Assembly: GCF_001704415.2 (NCBI RefSeq)
Contig: NC_030823.1
Coordinates: 69,068,458-69,132,457 of the forward strand
From: Capra hircus
Taxonomy: Eukaryota; Chordata; Mammalia; Artiodactyla; Bovidae
Length of the DNA stretch: 64,000 nt
Direction of reading: 5' to 3'
Each line of letters starts with the position of its first letter. Position 1 is the first letter of the stretch. This document shows positions 34,399 to 47,468 of this stretch, in pieces. The notes under the pieces were generated by a model, which was not told the DNA's origin, made no database searches, and saw nothing but the letters and a program-made list of their open reading frames with translations. The translations under genes and the position numbers were made by a program.

Positions 34399-34680
34399 GG
34401 GGAGGAAGGAGAGGGTGGGATGTATGGAGAGAGTAACATGGAAACTTCCATTACTATATGTAAAATATATAGCCAACGGGAATTTGCTGTGTGACTCAGG
34501 GAACTCAAACAAGGGCTCTGCAACAACCTAGAGGGGTAGGATGCTGAGGGAGATGGGAGGGAGGTTCAAGAATAAGGAGACATATGTATACCTATGTCTG
34601 ATTCATGTTGATGTTTGGCATAAACCGACAAAATTCTGTAAAGCAATTATCCTTCAATTAAATAATTTTTTTAAAAAAAC
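34399..34680 (+). mobile_element. L1 3'UTR insertion with short TSD
   Basis: GGAGAGGGTGGGATGTATGG, then GAGTAACATGGAAACTTCC and AAAATTCTGTAAAGCAATTA, ending in an A/T tail. CATTATGG is duplicated at 34391-34398 and 34681-34688. Only the L1 3'UTR is present (282 bp). Confidence 0.85.
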
Positions 34681-34689
34681 CATTATGGA

Positions 34690-35600
34690 AAATCAGTCAA
34701 ATCAAAGTCAAAATGATATAGTCTAGGGAAAAAAAAAAGATAATAAAGATAGCCTAGAAATATATCTACTTGCCACAGAGGAGGCAGTAAAAGCAAAAAG
34801 AAATGAGACATATAGAAAACAAATAGTGAGACAGCAGACATAAATCCGATGATATTATTAAATACATTAAATGAATATGGGTTAAACATGCCAACCAAAA
34901 AGTAGAGATTATAAGACCAATTAAAAAAAATCTAACTACATTCCATCTACAGGAGACAGACTTTTATTCAGACAATATAGGTTGAAAGAAAAAGAATGGA
35001 AAAACGTATCATACAAAAAGTAATCATAAGAGAGGTAGATAACTATACTAACATCTATTGAAATAGATTCTAAGAAAAAAAATTTACTAGAGACAAAAAC
35101 AATGTTAAAGTTAAATTAATCTAGGTTTATTCATGATAACTATTTTATACCAAGATTTTACTTTAATCATGAACTTTTACCCACAGCCAATAAAGCAGGT
35201 ATGCTTTCATTAATCAGAGAATAACTTAACGACACCTCATATAGTTCAAAAATCAATTTAATTATAAGTTCCTAAGACTAGTCCATAATGGCTGATTATC
35301 AAAAATTACAGAGACTACTAAAATGTGGGAAATGTCCTACAAACATAAATATGATAGCCATGTTATAGAAAGTGTCCTGAAACCTTCAAATAAAATAATG
35401 TATCAAGCATCCCCATTTCAAGTCCCTGTGTTAGAATGATTAAATAGTATGACCTGGCCATAAAGAAAGTCTCAACAATTTTCAAAAAGTTAAAATCATT
35501 CAGACAAAGTCCCCTGGACACCATGGAATTAAGCTAGAAATAGAAGCAAAAAGATAATCAGAAAAATCTCAATTGCTAGGATATTAAATAGTACACTTGA
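34690..35600 (+). repeat. Ancient L1-like remnant, diverged
   Basis: GTTAAACATGCCAACCAAAAAG, AAATCTAACTACATTCCATC and AATCATAAGAGAGGTAGATAAC resemble old L1M internal sequence in the same direction as the other L1s. Heavily mutated; limits approximate. Confidence 0.45.
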
Positions 35601-35607
35601 TCTTTCC

Positions 35608-35682
35608 AACCCAGAGACTAAACCCAGGTCTCCTGCATTGCAGGCAGATTCTTTACCATCTGAGCCACCAGGGAAGCCCTAG
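35608..35682 (-). mobile_element. tRNA-Glu-derived SINE head fragment
   Basis: Only the reversed head: GAGACTAAACCCAGGTCTCC, then TTACCATCTGAGCCACCAGG and GAAGCCC. The Bov-A part is absent. Confidence 0.75.
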
Positions 35683-36109
35683 AAATATATTACTTAGAAG
35701 TAATTCACAAGTGCAGCAGGTAGACTAATGGACCCCTAAGATGTCTGTGCCCTAACAAAGAAACCTGTGAATATTCTACTTTACTTGGCTAAACAACTTT
35801 ACAAAATGTGATTAAGGTTACATATTTTGAGACTGGGCAATTTTCCTGGATTATCAAGGTGGGCCCAACCAAATCACCTGGGTTCTTAAAATCAGGTAAC
35901 ATTTCCTTGCTAAGAATCAAAGTGAGATATAACTATGGAAAAATGACCAGGCAGATACAAAATTGCTGGTTTTCCAGGTAGAAGACATGCAGGTGGCCTC
36001 TAGAAGCTGATTTCAGCCTGTAAGATTCATGGCAGATTTCTAACCTAGAGAACCATAAAATAATAAATTTGTGTTATAAATCTGTAGTAATTTTATATAA
36101 TAGAATCTA

Positions 36110-36820
36110 ACTCTTTCTTGACAAAACCACCCAGAAAACTAGAAACAAATGGGAACTTCTTCAACATTATAAAAGACACCTATGAAAAACCAATAACTAA
36201 CATCATAGTCAATGGTTAATGACAAAGTTCTCCCCCTATGATCTGGAACAGGACAAGAATGCCTACTTCCCCAATGCTCCTGAACACTATACTAGAAGTT
36301 CTAGCCAGAGCATTAGATAAGAAATAAAAGGCAACCAAACTGCAAAAGAATACATAAAACTACATCTATTCACAGATAAAATAACCCTATGTGTAGAAAT
36401 CCCAAGGAATTTACAAACACCTACCTAGAGCTAACGGATGAATTCAGCAAGTTGTCAGATACAAGATAAACACACAAAAATCAGTTGTGTTTTAACACAC
36501 TAGAAGTCAACAATCTGCCAAGAAAATTAATGAAACAATTCCATTTATGATAGCATTGAAAAATATAAATATCTAGGAACCTATTTAACCAAGGAGGCAA
36601 AAGACTCATATGCTGAAAATCACAAAACATTGCTGAAAGAAAGATCTAAATAAATAAGACATCTATGTTCACAGATTGAAAGACTTAATATTGTTAAGAT
36701 GGCAGTATTGCCCAAATTTATTTAGATTTAATTCAATGCCCAGTAAAACTTCAATAGCTTTTTTTTGGCGGAAATAGAAAACATGATTTCTACAATAATA
36801 AAAACAAACTTTGAAAATAA
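36110..36820 (+). mobile_element. Old L1 ORF2 fragment
   Basis: A diverged stretch of L1 reverse transcriptase, containing GGAACAGGACAAGAATGCC, ACTACATCTATTCACAGATAAA (the FADD box mutated to a Thr-Asp-Lys reading) and GGAACCTATTTAACCAAGGAGG. Stops in all frames. Confidence 0.75.
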
Positions 36821-37012
36821 AATATGTCAATTATATCTCAGTTTTTCACAGTGATTTTCAAATTCATATAGTTATAAGGAGACCCCACAGTAGAAACAAC
36901 ATTGACAATGGAAAAAATTCTCAAAGAAGATCACAAATCAAAAAAGCTAGGAGCCAATGTATTAGATGGCTAGACAATCACGCCACTATTGCTTGTGAAA
37001 ATAGAAGTTTGG

Positions 37013-37260
37013 GGATCTCCTTGGTGGTCCAGTGGCTAAGAACCCACCTTACAATGCAGGGGACGCAGGTTGAATCCCTGGTCAAGGACCTAAGATTCCC
37101 ACATGCTGCGGAGAACTAAACCTGCGTGCCACGACCGCTGAAGCCCCCACATCCTGGAGCCTGCGCGTTGCAACTAAAGAAGCTGTGCACCGCAAGGAGA
37201 ATTTCCGCATGCCTCAACTAAGACTTGACGGAGCCAAGTAAATAAACAAAATGTTTCTTA
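37013..37260 (+). mobile_element. CHR-type SINE
   Basis: GGGGATCTCCTTGGTGGTCCAG head, GTTGAATCCCTGGTCAAGG, and a body with ACATCCTGGAGCCTGCGCG. CpG positions are partly kept. Confidence 0.82.
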
Positions 37261-38059
37261 AAATACAGGTTTCTGTCTTGTTAGCCTTATAAATATGCTT
37301 TGTATTGAACTGGGCAATCCCTTAGAGAAAAAGTGGGCCGAATAATATTTTCGTAAGATCATCAGAGTTAACACCATAAACAGCCAAACAAAGTTTAAAG
37401 CTACATATTTTCATTCCTGGAATTCAGCAATAAGAAATCACGTGACTTGCTTCTCTTCATCAAACATAAACTTACTACTACCTTTCTCATATATCCATCC
37501 ATTCTAAAGCAAAGTTACCCTTTGAGTGTCCTCATATTTGAGTAACTCATTCAAAGGAATAAACTGATGGTCAAAACTATTTTATAAAGCATGTGAATAT
37601 ATATTATTATGACTGCACAGAGACTAGCCACATTCATAGAGCCTACACATGTCCTAGAACCAGCCCTGTAATTCTGAGCTAGTCCAAGTGACTGAAAGGA
37701 AACCTAGACATACATGTAGATTTATGATTTCTCCAGAAATTCTATTCCTCACTGTAGGAAGGGGAAGAAAAACAATCAAGACCCAGTAAGAGACCCAGAA
37801 TGATGTAGTACCTCTACACTAGTTCAGCTTTTGAAATATGTCTGGACATCCCTGAGAGCCTAGCACACATAAACCCAGGGGATGGGTAAACCATGAAAAA
37901 TGGTTTGGTACTGCTTATTATACCATTTACCAAGAGGAAAACTGCAGAAGACTGTTTGCATCTTTCAGCTGAGTGACAGCATCACAAGCAGTCTCACATG
38001 CCAAAAATATCAGCAAGTTTGACAAAAAAAAGACACCAACATCATCAAGAAACTCTTCA

Positions 38060-38585
38060 TCAGTTCATTCACTCAGTCATGTCTGACTCTTTGTCACCCC
38101 ATGGACTACAGCACACCAGGCTTCCCTGACCATTACCAACTCCCAGAGTTGACTCAAACTCATGTCCATTGAGTCGGTGATGCCATCCAACCATCTCATC
38201 CTCTGTTGTCCCCTTCTCCTCCTGCCTTCAATCTTTCCCAGCATTAGGGTCTTTTCAAATGAGTCAGTTCTTCACATCAGGTGGCCGAAGTATTGGAGTT
38301 TAAGCTTCAGCATCAGTCCTTCCAATGAATACTCAGGACTGATTTCCTTTAGGATGGACGGGTTGAATCTCCTTGCAGTCTAAGGGACTCTCAAGAGTCT
38401 TTTCCAACACCACAGTTCAAAAGTATCAATTCTTTGGTGCTCAGCTTTCTTTATAGTCCAACTCTCACATCCATACATGACTACTGGAAAAACCATAGCT
38501 TTGCCTAGATTGACCTTTGTTGGCAAAGTAATGTCTCTGCTTTTTAATATGCTGTCTTTTAATATGCTGTCATAACTTTTCTTCA
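38060..38585 (-). mobile_element. BovB 3' fragment
   Basis: The plus strand begins CAGTTCATTCACTCAGTCATG and runs to TTTAATATGCTGTCTTTTAATATGCTGTC, where a short local duplication sits at the truncated 5' end. It lacks the RT domain. Confidence 0.88.
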
Positions 38586-38630
38586 AAGGACTTTTTTCAT
38601 AGTGATATTCATAATGCATGCAGGAGACTT

Positions 38631-38692
38631 AAAAAGAAAAGAGAGGGGAGAGAAGAAGAGGGGAAGAGAAAGGAAAAAAAGGAATGAGACAA
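38631..38692 (+). repeat. Polypurine tract
   Basis: About 60 bp of A and G only (GAGAGGGGAGAGAAGAAGAG and similar), with polypyrimidine on the gene's sense strand. Mirror-like stretches could form triplex DNA; this is inference. Confidence 0.6.
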
Positions 38693-38989
38693 AGTAGAGG
38701 AGGTCTCATTTTGAAAGGCCATCATTCAATTTTATATTTTTATAAGAAACTACTATATAGTCACTATCACAATACCTGGTACATACAAGTAGTAAAAGCT
38801 TGTTGAACGGTCAACTGAATGAACAGATGGCTGAATGAGCAAAGAAATAAATGGGTAGAATGAAGAAGAAAAAAAAACTCGAAGTTTAAAAACATCTGAT
38901 TGTAAAGAAGATATATGTCTCCATTTTTAAAAGTTAATCTAATAGGAGAGATATATGTGAGAAGTAGCATGGCAAGGTGGAAAGAAGGC

Positions 38990-40080
38990 AAGATTTGAAC
39001 TCAAAAGGACCTAGATTTAAATACTGGATGAAACTTTTACTGGTCTGTGCTGCTAATATTTTATATAAGCCTTACTTTTGACTGGTTCAGGAGTGAGAAA
39101 TGAGTACAACAGGGCTGTACATTGTCACCCTGTTTCTTTAACTTATACGCAGAGCACATCATGTGAAATGTTAGCTGGATGGGTTAAAAGCTGGAATCAA
39201 GACTGCCAGGAGCAACATCAACAACCTCAGGCATACAGATGATACCATCCTAATGGCTGAAAGAGAAGAGGAACTAAAGAGGCTCTTGCTGTGGGCAAAG
39301 GAGGAGAGTGAAAAAGCCGACTTAAAACTCAATATTGAAAAAAGTAATAAGATCATGGTATCCAGTCCCATCACTTCATGGCAAATAGAAGGGGGAAAGG
39401 TGGAAGCAGTAACAGAATTCCACTTGGGCTCTAAAATCACTGCAGATGGTGACTGCAGCCATGAAGTTAGAAGACGACTGCTTCTTGGCAGGAAAGCTAT
39501 GACAAACCTAGACAGTGTGTTAAAAAGCAAAGACATCACTTTGCCAATAAAGGTCCATATAGTCAAAGCTATGGCTTTTCCAGTAGTCATGTATGGATGT
39601 GAGAGCTAGACAGTAAAGAAGGCAGAGTGCCGAACAATTGATGCTTTCAAACCACAGTGCTAGAGAAGACTCTTGAGAGTCCCTTGGAAAGCAGGCAGAT
39701 CAAACCTGTCAATCTTGAAGGAAATCAACCCAGAATACTTTTCAGAAGGACTGATGCTGAAGCTGAAGCTCCAATTCTTTGGCCACCCTATGCAAAAAGC
39801 TGACTCACTGGAAAAGACTCTGATGCTGGGAAAGACTGAAGGCAGAAGGAGGAGAGGGCAACAGGGGATGAGATAGTTGGATGGCATCACCGATGCAATG
39901 GCCATGAAATTGGGCAAGCTCTGGGGGATGACAAGGGGCAGGGAAGCCTGGCGTCCTGCAGTCCATGGGGCCATGAAGAGTCAGACATGACTTGGCGACT
40001 CAACTAGTTTTCTCCATCTGTAAAATGGGGATTCCAGTAACCACCTTACAAACACAATAAACCAGAAATGTTGGCACCTA
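38990..40080 (+). repeat. MIR split by a BovB insertion
   Basis: The left half, 38990-39060 (TTTGAACTCAAAAGGACCTAG, MIR A-box side), and the right half, 40015-40080 (TTTTCTCCATCTGTAAAATGGGG), are consecutive parts of one MIR. The BovB at about 39085-40008 separates them. Confidence 0.7.
39085..40008 (+). mobile_element. BovB fragment inside a MIR
   Basis: About 920 bp starting near the RT motif CAGGGCTGTACATTGTCACCC. It has the C-terminal ORF in pieces (MAEREEELKRLLLWAKEESE, LGSKITADGDCSHEVRR) and the 3' end ACTTGGCGACTCAACTAG. The YADD box is damaged (GCATACAGATGATACC). Several stops. Confidence 0.9.
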
Positions 40081-40084
40081 GAAC

Positions 40085-41225
40085 AAACTGAACAAAACCA
40101 GCTCTCAAATCAATTCTGTAATTCATAATGTAGCCCACAGATGGGTGTTACTAACAATGCTCGCCATCTGGTAGCTTCCTCTTTTAAATAATTATTCTTG
40201 CTAACTAGGTGCCAAGCTTTTAGAATCATTATAGTGAATGTTTGCACCCTCTAAATTTTGGTGTCCTTAGAAAAAGCCCAGTATGACTAGCCATAGCTCA
40301 TAGTAGACAGGTTTGCTCTGAGGATTAAAAATAACATTAAGAAAAACCCGTTGTACAGTGACAGACATGTAATCAATAATAAATTATTGTTATTTAAATA
40401 TTTCATGAATATCTTTATGTCATCCATTTGCCACTCCACATTATCACAATTATTCCAATAAGCCCACACTAAGAATACAGATTAATCATATCACTCACTT
40501 GCAGAAAAACATACATTAGGCAGAAATGAAAGGTTACAGAGACAGAAATGAAAAATTATGAAACATTCTCTTCAAAGAGTCAGTTTGATTCCTTCAATCT
40601 TGACTTTTTGGATTTTCTCTCTTAAATCCAGAAAAACCAGAGGACTTAGAAGAGTAGAGGGACCCTAATTTCAACAGCCACTTCCAGACTAAGGAAATAA
40701 CCGTTGGATTCAAAAGGAGAGTTCAAAGATACCACTCAGTGTGTGCTTTTTCTCTGCTGGATGGGCAAAGAGAACTGCTGCTATTGTGTTCTGCACTTAG
40801 TCTCAGCTGTGCAAACACCAGCTAAGTAAGAAAAACATCAAGCCATCTTTATAAGATCTACAAACAACCTAGACAAATTCCTTTAGAAAGCATAGTTAGT
40901 TAAGCTGACTAGTTAGTATGCAAAATAACAAAATTTGTCAACTCATAAGAACCCCTGTATAAAGTACTCTTACTTAGCTCTGAAAGATTATTTCTTTGGA
41001 TTATCAGATATCCAGAAATAGTTATTTTATTTTAAAGCATGTCAATCCAATCCAAGGTCACAGGTAACAATTCTCCAGCAAGAGTTAAACTAAAATGACT
41101 CATGTTATAATGATGTCTCAGCAACAGTTTTTCTCCAAGAAAACATCTCTTCTGCTCCTAAATGTTAAGTTAGTTCACAAGCTAGAGCCCCTAGTTTCCC
41201 CACAAATAAAAGAACAAAGTCTTTA
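40085..41225. other. Unique intron
   Basis: AT-rich; no repeat, gene or regulatory motif recognised. Confidence 0.5.
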
Positions 41226-41229
41226 TATT

Positions 41230-42383
41230 CAACTTCAAACAACAGTAATAAGTTGAAAACTTTTTCTCTAAGATCAGGAACAAAACAAGGATGCCCACTT
41301 TTGCCACTTTATTCAACACAGGACTGGAAGTCCTAGCCAGAGTTAATCAGGCAAGAAAAAAATAGAGCAGCGGGGAGAGCATCCAAATCAAAAGGAAGAA
41401 GTAAAACTGTCTCTTTTTACAGATGACATGATGTTAGATATAGAAAATCCTAAATTCCTCCCCCAAAACTGTTAAACTAATAAACACATTCAGTAAAAGT
41501 GCAAGATACAAAATCAATACACAAAAATCAGTGTGTTCCTACACACTAGCAACAAAGTATCAAAAGATAAATTAGGAGAGCAACCCCACTTAAAACTGCA
41601 TTAAAAAAAAAATACCTAGGAATAAATTTAACTGGGGAGGTGAAACATAAGTATACTAAAACCGACAAATAACTGGTGAAAGAAACTGAAGAGAATGATG
41701 AAAGATATTCCATGCTCATGAACTGGGAGAATAAATAATGTTAAAATGTTCATACTCCTCAAAGTGACCCATGATTTAAAGCAATCTCTATCAAAATTTC
41801 AAAAAGCAGAAAAAAAAAAAAAAACTCTAAAATTTATACAGAACCTCAGAAGACCAAATAGGCAAAGTAATCTTAAGAAGAAGAAAAAAGCTGGAGGTCT
41901 CACATTTCTTAATTTCAAACTATATTATAAAGCTATAGTAATCAAAATAGTACAGTATTCACATTAAAAAGACACAAACGTCAATGGAACCAAATAGAGA
42001 GTCCAAAAAAAACCCCATACATGCATGGTTAACTAATTTTCAACAAAGGAGGTAAGAATATTCAATAGGAAAAGAATATGTACAATAAATGGTGCTGGGA
42101 AAGCTGGGCAGTCACTTGCAACAGAGTAAAACTGGACCCCTATCTCACACCATACACAAAAATAAACTCAAAATGGATTACAAACTTGCAGGTAAGACTT
42201 GAGACCGTGAAATTCCTAGAAGAAAACATAAACGGTAAGTTCCATGACATGAGTCTTGGGAATAATTTTTTGGACTTGAAACCGCAAAAAAAGGCAACAA
42301 AAGCAAAAATAAACAAGTGGAACTACCTCAAACTAAAAAGCTTCTTCTGCAGAGCAAAGGAAACCATCAACAAAATCAAAAGG
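41230..42383 (+). mobile_element. Old L1 ORF2 (left part of the nested host)
   Basis: Diverged L1 reverse transcriptase to C-terminal ORF2: AACAAGGATGCCCACTTTTG and TTTTTACAGATGACATGATG (L-Q/T-DDM in place of FADDM), then SKSIQNLRRPNRQSNL-like and KSFFCRAKETINKIKR-like segments. It stops at the TSD of the next insertion (AAATCAAAAGG, 42373-42383). The same element continues at 46099. Confidence 0.82.
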
Positions 42384-42653
42384 GAAACCAGAGGGGGAAG
42401 GACAGTTGGGTTTGGGATTGACGTGTGTACACTGCTTTATTTTAAATGGATAATCAACAAGGACCTACTGTGTAGCACATGGAACTCTGCTCAATGTTAT
42501 TTATGTGGCAGCCTGGATGGGAGATGAGTTTGGGGGAGAATGGATACATAAATATGAATGGCTGAGTCCTTTTGCTGGTCACCTGAAACTGTCACAACAT
42601 TGTTAATCAGCTATACCCAATACAAAATTAAAAGTTTAAAGGATTTTTTAAAA
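42384..42653 (+). mobile_element. L1 3'UTR fragment inserted in the old L1
   Basis: AAGGACCTACTGTGTAGCAC, then CTGTCACAACATTGTTAATC and an A/T-rich end. AAATCAAAAGG precedes it (42373-42383) and follows it (42654-42664), a perfect 11-bp TSD. It is 270 bp. Confidence 0.85.
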
Positions 42654-42667
42654 AAATCAAAAGGCAA

Positions 42668-45600
42668 GCCCAGGATCAGACGGCTTCACAGGAGAACTCT
42701 ATTAAACATTTAGAGAAGAGCTAATGCCTATCCTTCCAAAACTCTTCCAAAAACTTGCAGAGAGAGGAACATTTCCAAACTCATTCTACAAGGCCGCCAC
42801 CACACTGATACCAAAACCAGACAAAGACAACACAGAAACAGAAAACTACAGGCCAATATCACTGATGAACATAGATGCAAAAATCATCCACAAAATTTTA
42901 GCAAACAGCATTCAGCAACACATCAAAAAGCTCATACACCATGATCAAGTTGGGTTTTTTCCAGGGATGCAAAGATTCTTCAATATACACAAATCAATCA
43001 ATGTGATACACCATATCAACAAATTGAAAGATAAAAACCACATGATAATCTCAATAGATGCAGAGAAAGCCTTTGACAAAATTCAGCACCCACTTATGAT
43101 TAAACCTCTACAAAAAATGGGCACAGAGGGAACCTATCTCAACATCAGTTCAGTTCAGTCACTCAGCCGTGTCCGACTCTTTGCAACCCTATGAATCGCA
43201 GCATGCCAGGCCTCCCGGTCCATCACCATCTCCCGGAGTTCACTCAGACTCACGTCCATCAAGTCCGTGATGCCATCCAGCCATCTCATCCTCAGTCGTC
43301 CCCTTCTCCTCCTGCCCCCAATCCTTCCCAGCATCAGAGTCTTTTCCAATGAGTCAACTCTTCGCATGAGGTGTCCAAAGTACTGGAGCTTCAGCTTTAG
43401 CATCATTCCTTCCAAAGAAATCCCAGGGTTGATCTCCTTCAGAATGGACTGGTTGGATCTCCTTACAGTCCAAGGGACTCTCAAGAGTCTTCTCCAACAC
43501 CACAGTTTAAAAGCATCAATTCTTTGGTGCTCAGCCTCCTTCACAGTCCAACTCTCACATCCATATATGACTACTGGAAAAACCATAGCCTTGACTAGAC
43601 GGACCTTAGTCGGCAAAGTAATGTCTCTGCCTGTGAATATACTATCTAGGTTAGTCATAACTTTTCTTCCAAGGAGTAAGCGTCTTTTAATTTCATGGCT
43701 GCAGTCACCATCTGCAGTGATTTTGGAGCCCAAAAAGATTAAGTCTGACACTGTTTCTACTGTTTCCCCGTCTATTTCCCATGAAGTGATGGGACTAGAT
43801 GCCATGATCTCAACATAGTAAAGGCCATATATGATAAGCCTACGACAAACATTATTCTCAATGGTGAAAAACTTAAAGCACTCCCCCGAAAATTAGGAAC
43901 AAGACAAGGGTCACCACTTTTACCACTATTATTCAACACAGTTTTGGCAGTCCTAGTTACAGCAATCAGAGAAGAAAAAGAAATAAAAGGAATCCAGATT
44001 GGAAAAGAAGTAAAGCTCTCACTGTTTGCAGATGACATGATACTGTACATAGAAAATCCTAAAGATAATAACAGAAAACTACTAGAGCCAATCAGTGAAT
44101 ATAGCAAAGTCGTAGGATACAAAATCAATACACAGAAATCACTTGCATTTCTACACACTAAAAGTGAAAAATCAGAAAGAGAAATTAAGGAATAAATCCC
44201 ATTCACCATTGCAACAAAAAGAATAAAATATCTAAGAATAGACTTACCTAAGGAGACAAAAGAACTGTACACAGAAAATTATAAGACACTGATGAAAGAA
44301 ATCAAAGATGACATAAACAGATGGAGAGATAGTCCATGTTCCTGGGTAGGAAGAATCAATATTGTGAAAATGACTATACTACCAAATGGAGTCTACAGAT
44401 TCAACACAATCCCTATCAAATTACCAATGGCATTTTTCACAGAACTAGAACAAAAAATTTCACAATTCATATGGAAACACAAAAGACCCCAAAAAGCCAA
44501 AGCAGTCTTGAGAAAGAAGAATGGAGGTGGAGGAATCAACCTTCCTGCCTTCAGACTATACCACAAAGCTACAGTCATCACGACAGTATGGTACTGGCAC
44601 AAAAACAGAAACATAGACCAATGGAACAAGATAGAAAAGCCTAGAAATAAACCCATGCACTTATGGGTACCTTATTTTTGACAAAGGAGGCAAGAATATA
44701 CAATGGGTAAAGGCAGCCTCTTCAATAAATGGGGATGGGAAAACTGGACAGCTACATGTAAAAGAATGAAATTAGAACACTTCCTAACACCATCCACAAA
44801 GATAAACTCAAAACGGATTAAAGACCTAAATGTAAGACCAGAAACTATAAAACTTAGAGGAAAACATAGGTAGAACACTTGATGACATAAATCAAAGCAA
44901 GATCTTCTACTACCCACCTCCTAAAGTGAGGAAAATAAAAACAAAAATAAATAAGTGGGACCTGATTAAACTTAAAAGCTTTTGCACAGCAAAGGAAACT
45001 ATAAGCAAGGTGAAAAGACAACCCTCAGACTGGGAGAAAATAACAGCAAATGAAACAATGGACAAAGGATTAACTTCCAAAATATACAAGCAGCTCATAG
45101 AACTCAATACCACAAAAACAAACAACCCAATCCAAAAGTGAGGAAAAGACCTAAACAGACATTCCTCCATAGAAGATATACAGATGTCTAACAAACACAT
45201 GAAAAGATGCTCAACATCACTCATTATTAGAGAAACACAAATCAAAACTACAATGAGATATCACCTCACACCAGTCAGAATGGCCATCATCAAAAAGTCT
45301 GCAAACAATAAATGCTGGACAGAGTCTGGAGAAAAGGGAACGCTCTTGCACTGTTGGTGGGAATGTAAATTGATACAGCCACTATGAAAGATAGTATGGC
45401 GATTCCTTAAAAAACTAAGAATAAAACCACCATATGACCCAGTAATCCTACTCCTAGGCATCTATCCTGAGGAAACCAAAACTGAAAAAGACACATGTAT
45501 CCCATTGTTCACTGCAGCACTATTTACAGTAACTAGAACAGGGAAGCAATCTAGATGTCTATCGACAGATGAACGGATACAGAAGTTGTGGCACACATAC

Positions 45601-46098
45601 ACAATGGAATATTACTCAGCCATAAAAAGGGACACATCTGAGCCAGTCCTAAGGAGGTGGATGAACCTAGAACCTATTACACAGAGTGAAGTCAGTCAGA
45701 AAGATTAATATCGTACACTAACGCATGTACACAGAACCTAGAAAAATGGTACTGAGAATTTATTTGCAGGCAGCAATGGAAAAACAGACATAGAGAACAG
45801 ACTTATGGACATGGGGAGAGGGGAGAGAGGGTAAGATGTATGTTGAGAGTAACATGGAAACTTACATTACCATATGTAAAATAAATAATAGCCTACAGGA
45901 ATTTGCTGTATGTCTCAGGAAACTCAAACAGGGGCTCTATATCAACTTAGAGAGGTGGGATGGGGAGGGAGATGGGAAGCAGGTTTACAAGGGAGGGACT
46001 ATATGTATACCTATGGCTGATTCATGTTGCGGTTTGACAGAAAACGACAAAATTCTGTAAAGCAATTATCCTTCAATTAAAACATAAATTTTAAAAAG
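42668..46098 (+). mobile_element. Second L1 with RT domain, interrupted by BovB
   Basis: About 2.77 kb of L1 plus a 661-bp BovB. Flanked by TCAAAAGGCAA (42657-42667) and TCAATAGGCAA (46099-46109). It carries the RT fingers and palm (FPNSFYKAATTLIPKPDKDN, IISIDAEKAFDKIQHPL), the catalytic FADDM box at 44025-44036, the thumb region and the C-terminal Cys segment (CWTESGEKGTLLHCWWEC). A 3'UTR follows. The ORF is broken by the BovB at 43146, by a stop at about 44194 and by later stops. Younger than its host, older than the L1 at 24397. Confidence 0.93.
43146..43806 (-). mobile_element. BovB 3' fragment inserted in L1 ORF2
   Basis: A 661-bp reverse-oriented BovB with an exact 10-bp TSD, ATCTCAACAT at 43136-43145 and 43807-43816. 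Its minus-strand frame of 216 codons (from 43805) is uninterrupted and covers the whole BovB C-terminal part (LGSKITADGDCSHEIKRRLL to ESRTRLSD-like end). It is the best-preserved BovB tail in the window. Confidence 0.96.
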
Positions 46099-46165
46099 TC
46101 AATAGGCAATATACCAATGGGAGAAATATTTGCAAATTATATACCTGATAAGAAGATAATACCCA

Positions 46166-46466
46166 GGGGCTTCCCTGGTGGTCCAGTGGTTAAGAATCTG
46201 CCTGACAATGCAGGGCACACGGGTCTGACCCCTGGTCAGGAGGATCCCATATGCCACAGGTCAACAAAGCCCAAGCACCTCAACTACTGAGCCCACGCTC
46301 TAGAGCCTGCAAGCTGCAACTGCTGAAGCCCGTGCTCGGCCACAGAAGAAGCCACCACAGTGAGAAGCCCAGGCACCACAAGGAGAGTGTGGTCCCCACT
46401 CGCCACAAACACAGGAAGCCCAGGCACAGCAATGAAGCTGCAGTGTAGCTATAACATTTTTTTAAA
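46166..46466 (+). mobile_element. CHR-type SINE
   Basis: GGGGCTTCCCTGGTGGTCCAG head, CTGACCCCTGGTCAGGAGG, body with GAAGCCCGTGCTCGGCCAC, ending GTGTAGCTATAACATTTTTTT. TAATACC and TAATATCC on the two sides may be the worn TSD. Confidence 0.83.
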
Positions 46467-46635
46467 GTTAATATCCAAAATACATACAGAATTGTCATAA
46501 CTCACAAGGAAAAAAATCAACCAGATTAAAAAATGGGCACAGGAAGAGAACAGACACTTCCCCAAAGTAGACATATAAATGCTTAAAAAGTACATGACAA
46601 GGTACTTAACATCACTCATCATAAGGGAAACCACA

Positions 46636-46857
46636 TTAATTTCCAAAATATACAAGCAGCTCATAGAACTCAATACCACAAAAACAAAAAACCCAATCCA
46701 AAAGGGAGGAAAAGACCTAAACAGACATTTCTCCAAAGAAGACATACAGATGTCTAACAAACACACGAAAAGATGCTCAACATCGCTCATTATTAGAGAA
46801 ACGCAAATCAAAACTACAATGAGATATCACCTTACACCAGTCAGAACGGCCATCATC
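46636..46857 (+). repeat. Chimeric L1 patch copied from a younger L1
   Basis: This 222-bp segment matches 45070-45291 of the neighbouring L1 at about 95% (11 differences by eye). Sequence on both sides belongs to the older, more diverged L1. The old element breaks off at AAGGGAAACC and resumes at ACCTCACACCTGTCAGAATGG, so the patch inserts a repeat of the same ORF2 region. Confidence 0.75.
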
Positions 46858-47468
46858 ACCTCACACCTGTCAGAATGGCTATCCTATCATCAGAAAGACA
46901 ATAAATAACAAATGTTGACAGGGATGTGAAAAAAAGGGAACCCTCATACACTTTTGTAAATTGGTACAGCCCCTATGGAAAGTGGTATGGAGGAAAAATT
47001 TTAAATAGAACTACCATATAATTGAGCAATTCCATTTTTAGGTATATATCCAAAGGAAACAAATCATTATCTCAAAGATATATTTACATGTCCATGTTCA
47101 CTGCAGAACTATTCACAACAGCCAAGATGACACAAATCAACCCAAGCATCCATCAAGAGATGAATTGATAGTGTGGTGGAATATTATACAACCATAAAAA
47201 TGTATTTTATGATATATAGTGAATAATATACAGTGGAATATTATTCAACCATAAAAAATAAATTCTTCAGGGTACTATGCTAAGTAAAATTAAGTCAGAG
47301 AAAGACAAATACCATATGATCTCACTTATATGTGGAATCTAAATGGAACCAAACTCAAAGAAACAGAACAGACTGGTGGTTTCCAGAGGCAAGGGGTGAA
47401 GGTGGTCAAAAAATACAAACGTTCATTTATACGATTAATAAATTCAGGGGATAAAACATACAATATGG

